Shown here piece by piece: positions 6,211-10,678 of a stretch of DNA of 10,678 nt. Position 1 is the stretch's first letter. Every line of letters starts with the position of its first letter. The DNA is from Cyanobacteriota bacterium. Lineage in GTDB: Bacteria > Cyanobacteriota > Cyanobacteriia > Leptolyngbyales > Leptolyngbyaceae. The notes under the pieces were generated by a model. That model was not told the origin of the DNA. It saw only the letters and a list, made by a program, of their open reading frames with translations, and ran no database searches. The DNA lies in the NCBI GenBank assembly GCA_027482985.1, contig JAIXVO010000188.1, positions 1 to 10,678 on the forward strand, in the 5' to 3' direction. A program made the translations under genes and the position numbers.

Positions 6211-7197
6211 CTAAACTCGATTAATGACTGCTACAGGCATAAAGCTAAGGGCAAGAGCCGCCGCTGCCCTTACATTAAAATGTTGCTTGAGAGCTTGCCA
6301 AAAATAGGATCTCGCTTGGCTAGCTTTGCCATCTCGCAATAGGCCAATGCCCATCGTCGTCTGGCCGACGGCTAGCTGCTCTCTAAAATAAGGCCATAGT
6401 TTCTGTAGCCGAGTATCCGCCAAGTAGCGCTCATAGCAATAGACCCGCGAAAAACCAGAATTGATCTTGGTTGTATTATTTTTGCGGTTGGTAACTACGG
6501 TAATGTTCTGGCTATGGACACGATATTGAGTGAGTTTCTCTGGACAGAAGCAAGCACCATGACCATCTCGACAGGCTAAATACCCCAAGAAATAATCCCA
6601 ATGGCGACCCATACCTTTCTCGCCTGCGGTGCGCAATTCGTTCCAGTCTATAGACTCTTTTCGTATCACGGCGGCAGCCGCACAAGATACCGCTTGATCA
6701 ACTAAAGCTAGCTGCCAAAAGGGCTGATAGACTCCCTCTAGAAGCTGGTTTCGCTGCCAGCGTTGACTGTTTTCTTCAGTCGCAATTTTGTCAACGGTAC
6801 CTATGGCATCAATGATGTAGTGGTCGCAAAATGCAACCGATAGGGCGGGGTTTGCTTCTAATTTGGGAACAAGCTTTGCTAAGAATTCAGGAGTCCAAAC
6901 ATCATCATCGTTGAGGCTAGCGACGTATTTACCAGTGGCGGCTTCAAATCCATTGGTGATGTTGAGAGTAATACCCAGATTTCTTTCGTTTTGCAGAAAC
7001 CGTAGGCGAGGATCGTGGAAGGCTTTAACCAGATCCTTTGGACTATTGGGGCTACAGTCATCGGTGACGATCACCTCGATGTTGGTATAGGTTTGACTGA
7101 GGGCACTGGCGATCGCATCGCGCAGATAGTCGCTGCGATTGTAGGTGGGTATAACTACGCTAACAAGGGGCTGGGGAGCTGGGGTGGAATCTGACAT
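6211..7197 (-). CDS. Family-2 glycosyltransferase
   Basis: 328 residues from the ATG at 7197. The frame stays open to 7374, but that would add 59 residues without family character and overlap the GT4 gene by 137 bases; the shorter start has a weak GAGA seven bases upstream and puts PLVSVVIPTYNRSDYLRDAI at 10-29, as usual for the family. Further GT-A motifs: VIVTDDCSP (42-50), NERNLGITLNITNGFEAATG (70-89), ASLNDDDVWTPEF with metal-binding D97-D99 (93-105), HWDYFLGYLACRDG (199-212) with the catalytic-base region, and LTQYRVHSQNIT (222-233). The C-terminal 280-328 is helical and TPR-like, with GLLRDGKASQARSYFWQAL, as in many cytoplasmic GT2 proteins. It lies 40 bases after the GT4 gene and 34 before the GT14 gene, so probably co-transcribed. 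Substrate unknown. Confidence 0.9.
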   Translation of the reverse strand: MSDSTPAPQPLVSVVIPTYNRSDYLRDAIASALSQTYTNIEVIVTDDCSPNSPKDLVKAFHDPRLRFLQNERNLGITLNITNGFEAATGKYVASLNDDDVWTPEFLAKLVPKLEANPALSVAFCDHYIIDAIGTVDKIATEENSQRWQRNQLLEGVYQPFWQLALVDQAVSCAAAAVIRKESIDWNELRTAGEKGMGRHWDYFLGYLACRDGHGACFCPEKLTQYRVHSQNITVVTNRKNNTTKINSGFSRVYCYERYLADTRLQKLWPYFREQLAVGQTTMGIGLLRDGKASQARSYFWQALKQHFNVRAAAALALSFMPVAVINRV

Positions 7198-7237
7198 AGC
7201 AAGTTCTCTGGGAATTTGGACTAGCGGTTTCTCGGGG

Positions 7238-8452
7238 TCAAAGCAAACGGCGTCGGCGTCGGTGGCCTGCGGCTTGGCGGTGGGCGATCGCCCGCTGGTA
7301 GCTGGCCTCCTGGAGCTGACCAATATGCTCGGCACTATAATCTGCAATAACCTTTTGTCGAGCCTGCTGGCCAAGTCGTTGCCGCAGGTACGGGTCTTGA
7401 AGCAGCTCTAAAATGGCAGCCGCGATCGCATCAGGCCGCTGGGGCGGTACCAGTCGTCCCAGGTCATCGCTGGTGATAATCTCAGCCATGCCCCCCGCTC
7501 GGCTGCCAATCACTCCCCGTCCGGCGGTCATCGCCTCCAGGCACACCAGACCAAAACTCTCCCAGCGACTGGGGAATACGCAAATATCGGTATCGGCCAG
7601 ATAGGCCGGAATTTGGGCTGCCTTCACCTGCCCAGTAAACTCTACGGCGTCCAGATGGGGGGCTAGCTGCTGGGTTAAAAACTGCTGCATATCTAGATTA
7701 GGCAGCGGTGATTGGCCGTTTCGGCCAATCAAGCGAAACTGAACCGTAGGATACTGCGCTAACACCAAGGGAATAGCCTCAGCCAGATCAACTACACCTT
7801 TTTTGATATCTAAGCGGCCAATAAAGGTAACGCGCTGGGTTGATGTGTGAAGGGGAATCTCCAGCAGTTTCGGGTTGGGAGTAAAGGGCAGAGGATATTG
7901 GTGCACCCGCTCGGGGTCAAGGCCCCAGCGCTGCATCAGGTCTTTGCCCAGGGCCCAGGAAGGAGCCGCGACTTCATCGGCTTCGATGGTGTGGGTACGC
8001 TCTAAATCTCGCAGGGGGTGAATGCCCCGGCGCAGAGCCCCTAGCCGAGTGCGGATCTGGCCGGGCAGGCTGGGCTGGCCTTCGTAGGCAGCAACCAACT
8101 CGCGGGGGGTATGGAGCTTGACCACCAGCGGTAGGTCAGGCACGGCCTGGGCGATCGCAGCGGCATCAGCCCCGTACTCTGGCCCTTCTAGCACCTCAAA
8201 CTGAATAGCCCGATGCCGCTCCAAAAAAATCGGCACCACTGACCGAATAAACTCGATCTTTTGGCTGACCCGAATGCGGTGCACCACAACAGTACCCTCT
8301 ACCTCAGTACCAGCACAATGGCGGCTGCCCGCAAAGACTTCCACCTGGTGCCCCCGATCGGCCAACATAGTTGCAGCCTGGTGGGCATAGGTAGCAATAC
8401 CCCCGTAGGCCGTATCGGGTGGATATTCAAAACTAATCAGGGCAATTTTCAT
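7238..8452 (-). CDS. GT4-type retaining glycosyltransferase
   Basis: 404 residues from ATG at 8452. The frame extends to a GTG at 8497 and an ATG at 8458, but AGGTGG (8461-8466) is eight bases from the 8452 ATG and only two from the other, and MKIALISFEYPPD is the usual family beginning. It is a GT-B enzyme: N-terminal acceptor domain with YPPDTAYGGIATYAHQAA (10-27), then a donor domain with VTFIGRLDIKKGVVDL (208-223) and FPSRWESFGLVCLEAMTAG (293-311), which includes the EX7E pair E298 and E306, and GGMAEII (320-326). Such enzymes move hexoses from UDP- or GDP-sugars with retention. The C-terminus ends in an arginine-rich tail (HRRRRRLL), which might bind membrane phospholipids. It follows the CgeB-like gene by 45 bases. 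G+C is high and it holds three HIP1 sites. Confidence 0.92.
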   Translation of the reverse strand: MKIALISFEYPPDTAYGGIATYAHQAATMLADRGHQVEVFAGSRHCAGTEVEGTVVVHRIRVSQKIEFIRSVVPIFLERHRAIQFEVLEGPEYGADAAAIAQAVPDLPLVVKLHTPRELVAAYEGQPSLPGQIRTRLGALRRGIHPLRDLERTHTIEADEVAAPSWALGKDLMQRWGLDPERVHQYPLPFTPNPKLLEIPLHTSTQRVTFIGRLDIKKGVVDLAEAIPLVLAQYPTVQFRLIGRNGQSPLPNLDMQQFLTQQLAPHLDAVEFTGQVKAAQIPAYLADTDICVFPSRWESFGLVCLEAMTAGRGVIGSRAGGMAEIITSDDLGRLVPPQRPDAIAAAILELLQDPYLRQRLGQQARQKVIADYSAEHIGQLQEASYQRAIAHRQAAGHRRRRRLL

Positions 8453-8460
8453 GGGCATTC

Positions 8461-8466
8461 CCACCT
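8461..8466 (-). promoter_or_regulatory. Ribosome binding site deciding the GT4 start
   Basis: AGGTGG on the minus strand, one mismatch from AGGAGG, sits eight bases before the ATG at 8452. It is the only good Shine-Dalgarno in the window and picks the MKIAL start over the upstream ATG at 8458 and GTG at 8497. Confidence 0.55.
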
Positions 8467-8497
8467 GCAAAACGCTTTTAGTCGCTAGGGAGTCCAC

Positions 8498-9748
8498 CTA
8501 CACCAGGGCCGTTAACCGCTGCAGCTCGTGCTGCAAAATCTCATCAAGCTGTATAGCCCGCAAAGGGAGGGCGTGCTCTTTGAGGGTGCGCGCCTGGCCC
8601 GCCTGGGCGATTTCATCTCGCTTCTGTGGGTTAGCTAATACCCACTTCACCTTTTCCAGGCATTCATCCGGAGAACTATAGGTCAGCACCTCGCGATCGG
8701 GCTCAAAGAGTTCGTGAAGGTTAGCCTTGTGATCAGTCACGAGACAGGTACCCACGCCAGTAGCCTCAAATAGGCGCATGTTTGAAGCCGAATTGGCAGA
8801 AAGATCAATATGGCTATTAAACGTGGCCTTAGAGTCTCGCAGGGCCTGAAACATAGGTATGCCAAACCGGGGCGGTTGCATAAAGGGCTTTAGCCTAGGA
8901 TTGACGGCACGGCGTGGTGGGGTGCTGAGGCTAGCCGCACTGCTCAATACCGGCAGGCGATCAAGCCAGGAGCCCGGTAGCCCCACGCCCTTAAGCTGCT
9001 GAGCGAGACCAAAAACCTGAGCTTTAGCCAACCGTCGAACATTGGTTCTCAAGCTATCGTTGGTATAAAAGGCCAGGCTAAAAATCTCTACCTTGACCTC
9101 AGACACCAGTTGCTCTAGGGTCGCATCGCGAGCTACATGAAACTGGTTGTTGCGGTTGATGTTGCCGATAAACGAAAAGTCAATGGTGGGGGGCTGGATG
9201 ATATTTAGGCGATCGAGAATGCGCGGATCAAAGGAGTGGTTGAGGTGAAAGGTGCGATGCCCCTGTCCGCTGAGGATATCGACAATCTCGGGTACACAGG
9301 ACAGCGTAAAGTCGTAGGCGTTAAATAGGGTGTCATTAGGCCAGGGGCCACCACACCAGCCCATCACCAGGCGAATGGAGGGGCAGCTTTCGCGTACAGC
9401 CTGTATCCACTCTGGGGAAAACTGAAACATGTCAGCCACAAACAACACGTCGGGCTGAAAGTCTAAAATTTGCCCCTTGAGAATGTCGTACTTCCAAGCA
9501 GTTTCGTCGTAGGCAAAGCCCCGCTCGGCGGCCCAGGTCTTTTGCACCAAATCGACGTTAGCCAGCACTTCAAAGACCTCGTAGCCCAGGGGTTCGAGGG
9601 CGTCTTTCCAGGCATGAGGAAAGCCAAACCAGTTGTGGTTAATTGTGGCCTGTTGCTCAGTCCAGGTCTGGGCATTTAGCTCTGGGTGCTCGGCGTAGAG
9701 CTGGAGCCAGTGCTGCCAAAAAGGAATCGCGATTTTGAAGAGTTTCAT
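8498..9748 (-). CDS. CgeB-like GT-B glycosyltransferase
   Basis: 416 residues, ATG at 9748, no clear ribosome binding site. The C-terminal block (about 320-400) has the CgeB/Glyco_trans_1_2 pattern: SNMRLFEATGVGTCLVTD (322-339), HELFEPDREVLTYSS (345-359), then DECLEKVKWVLANPQKRDEIAQAG (361-384). FSFIGNINRNNQF (191-203) marks the start of the donor-binding half. The N-terminal half includes YDILKGQILDFQPDVLFVADM (87-107) and VMGWCGGPWPND (128-139), typical of this group, where the first domain is thought to bind the acceptor. Residues about 250-295 are a proline- and arginine-containing insert I do not recognise. It is a glycosyltransferase by family; donor and acceptor are unknown. It sits 69 bases after the partial GT2 and 45 before the GT4 gene, in the same run. 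Confidence 0.8.
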   Translation of the reverse strand: MKLFKIAIPFWQHWLQLYAEHPELNAQTWTEQQATINHNWFGFPHAWKDALEPLGYEVFEVLANVDLVQKTWAAERGFAYDETAWKYDILKGQILDFQPDVLFVADMFQFSPEWIQAVRESCPSIRLVMGWCGGPWPNDTLFNAYDFTLSCVPEIVDILSGQGHRTFHLNHSFDPRILDRLNIIQPPTIDFSFIGNINRNNQFHVARDATLEQLVSEVKVEIFSLAFYTNDSLRTNVRRLAKAQVFGLAQQLKGVGLPGSWLDRLPVLSSAASLSTPPRRAVNPRLKPFMQPPRFGIPMFQALRDSKATFNSHIDLSANSASNMRLFEATGVGTCLVTDHKANLHELFEPDREVLTYSSPDECLEKVKWVLANPQKRDEIAQAGQARTLKEHALPLRAIQLDEILQHELQRLTALV

Positions 9749-9817
9749 TGCAGCTATTGCTCAACTTTTACTACCAACTGTGATTCAGAGTAACGCGCCA
9801 GCTTCAACACCGTGTGC

Positions 9818-10678
9818 TTACTGTCGCTGAGAATCGTATCCCAGCTGCAAGCGAAATCTAGCCCAAATTTTTACATAGTAAACAGCGTAGATCAGGCCGA
9901 AAACCTTAATTTTTTGATGGATTTTAACCAGGCGATCGCTACCGCTAATCTGCTGTAGTGCTGTTCGAGTAGGTGGTTTAAGATCCTTAAAAAGCTTTAC
10001 CCAAGTACTCAGGCTGCCGTGCTGCTGACTATGAAGGTCATGTCCACCACCTGTAATGCGAACCACCTTTTTATATAGCTCACTCCAGGATTCTCGAGCC
10101 GGGTGAGCAACCCAGCTCTCTTCGGCATAGGCGACGGTGTAGCCCTGATCAAATACTCGGTTACCCCATTCGGCATCGCCCCCAGATTTCATGCCGGTGT
10201 TAAAGGGGCCAACAGCTTCAACCACAGCTTTAAAGGTAAAGAGGTTAGCCGTAGCTCCAAAGTTATCCTTCTCGATGTATCTCTCCTGCTGCAAAAATGT
10301 CACACTGTCAAAAAGCTCTACCGAGGTAGGAGAGTTAGGATTTTTGAAATAAAGTTCAACTCGCCCAGCGACCAGGCCTCCATTAGGCAGGCTTAGCAGC
10401 TTGGCTACACCTTTTTCTAACCAGTCTGAAGCAGGAGTACAGTCTGAATCAGTAAAAGCCAACACCGCACCTTGGGCAACGGCAATGCCTTGGTTACGGG
10501 CAGCATAGGAACCCGGCTGCCGCTCGTGGGCAAAACGAGCATGGGAAAACTGGGCAACTATACCCTGAATATCTTCGCTGGAGCCGTTGTCAACGACAAG
10601 AACTTCGTAACACCCATGGGGATAGGTTTGTCGCTCAAGGGCTTGAAGACAGATCCGTAAGCGATCGCCATCGTTAAA
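9818..10678 (-). CDS. Family-2 glycosyltransferase, N-terminus cut by window edge
   Basis: 286 codons are visible and the frame is open to the right edge, so the start lies outside; I estimate 10-20 residues are missing. A GTG at 10465 could be mistaken for a start but falls inside the GT-A core. Motifs, counted from the edge: FNDGDRLRICLQALERQTYP (1-20), EVLVVDNGSS (25-34), RQPGSYAARNQGIAVAQG (53-70), AFTDSDCTP (74-82) with the metal-binding D-S-D, FGATANLF (140-147), and KSGGDAEWGNRVFDQGY (164-180) with the acidic catalytic-base region, then HPAR (192-195). The C-terminal 255-280 is hydrophobic and aromatic, perhaps a membrane contact. It is the first gene of the run seen here and lies 69 bases before the CgeB-like gene. 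Substrate unknown. Confidence 0.88.
   Translation of the reverse strand, partial: FNDGDRLRICLQALERQTYPHGCYEVLVVDNGSSEDIQGIVAQFSHARFAHERQPGSYAARNQGIAVAQGAVLAFTDSDCTPASDWLEKGVAKLLSLPNGGLVAGRVELYFKNPNSPTSVELFDSVTFLQQERYIEKDNFGATANLFTFKAVVEAVGPFNTGMKSGGDAEWGNRVFDQGYTVAYAEESWVAHPARESWSELYKKVVRITGGGHDLHSQQHGSLSTWVKLFKDLKPPTRTALQQISGSDRLVKIHQKIKVFGLIYAVYYVKIWARFRLQLGYDSQRQ

Larger units (their letters stand above)
542..10668. repeat. HIP1 octamers (GCGATCGC), nine dispersed copies
   Basis: Exact copies start at 542, 1119, 4171, 7109, 7284, 7422, 8151, 9932 and 10661. HIP1 is enriched in many cyanobacterial genomes and is the main basis for the host call. There is none in 1127-4170, which includes the AT-rich exostosin-like gene and the WaaE-like gene, nor in 4179-7108. 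Confidence 0.85.

Noticed and set aside
1..10678. CRISPR arrays, tRNA or rRNA genes, phage or toxin-antitoxin genes
   Set aside because: Looked for on both strands; no regularly spaced repeats beyond the MITE pair, no recognisable RNA gene, and every large frame is explained by polysaccharide genes.

Overview
The window is a run of nine genes, all on the minus strand, that looks like the glycosyltransferase part of a cyanobacterial exopolysaccharide (or O-antigen-like) cluster. The host call rests on nine copies of the octamer GCGATCGC (HIP1), a repeat enriched in many cyanobacterial genomes, and on protein styles common in filamentous cyanobacteria. Most starts lack a clear Shine-Dalgarno sequence, which is also usual there. 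I cannot name a genus; a Leptolyngbya/Nodosilinea/Phormidium-type filamentous strain is a guess.

In the direction of transcription (right to left) the genes are: a family-2 glycosyltransferase cut by the right edge (9818-10678); a CgeB-like glycosyltransferase (8498-9748); a GT4-type retaining glycosyltransferase (7238-8452); a GT2 (6211-7197); a GT14/core-2 branching-type glycosyltransferase (5241-6176); a 692-base gap; a second complete GT2 (3607-4548); an exostosin/GT47-like protein (2452-3525); a WaaE/KdtX-like GT2 (1575-2405); and a polytopic membrane protein of the O-antigen ligase/polymerase superfamily (20-1510). Apart from the gap, genes are 34-81 bases apart, so two transcription units (9818 side to 5241, and 4548 to 20) are a reasonable guess.

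A model that fits: soluble glycosyltransferases assemble an oligosaccharide on a lipid carrier at the cytoplasmic face of the membrane, and the membrane protein polymerises or ligates it after export. No priming transferase, flippase, Wza/Wzc-type exporter or regulator is in the window; these would lie outside it. No substrate specificity can be read from the sequence.

The non-coding interest is concentrated in 4549-5240. It holds two tandem copies of a ~131-base element with IS-like ends (a non-autonomous, MITE-like element, one sharp and one decayed), a pair of hairpins upstream of the 4548 gene, and a 10-base direct repeat. The exostosin-like gene is visibly more AT-rich than its neighbours, and a ~3 kb stretch around it (1127-4170) has no HIP1 site.
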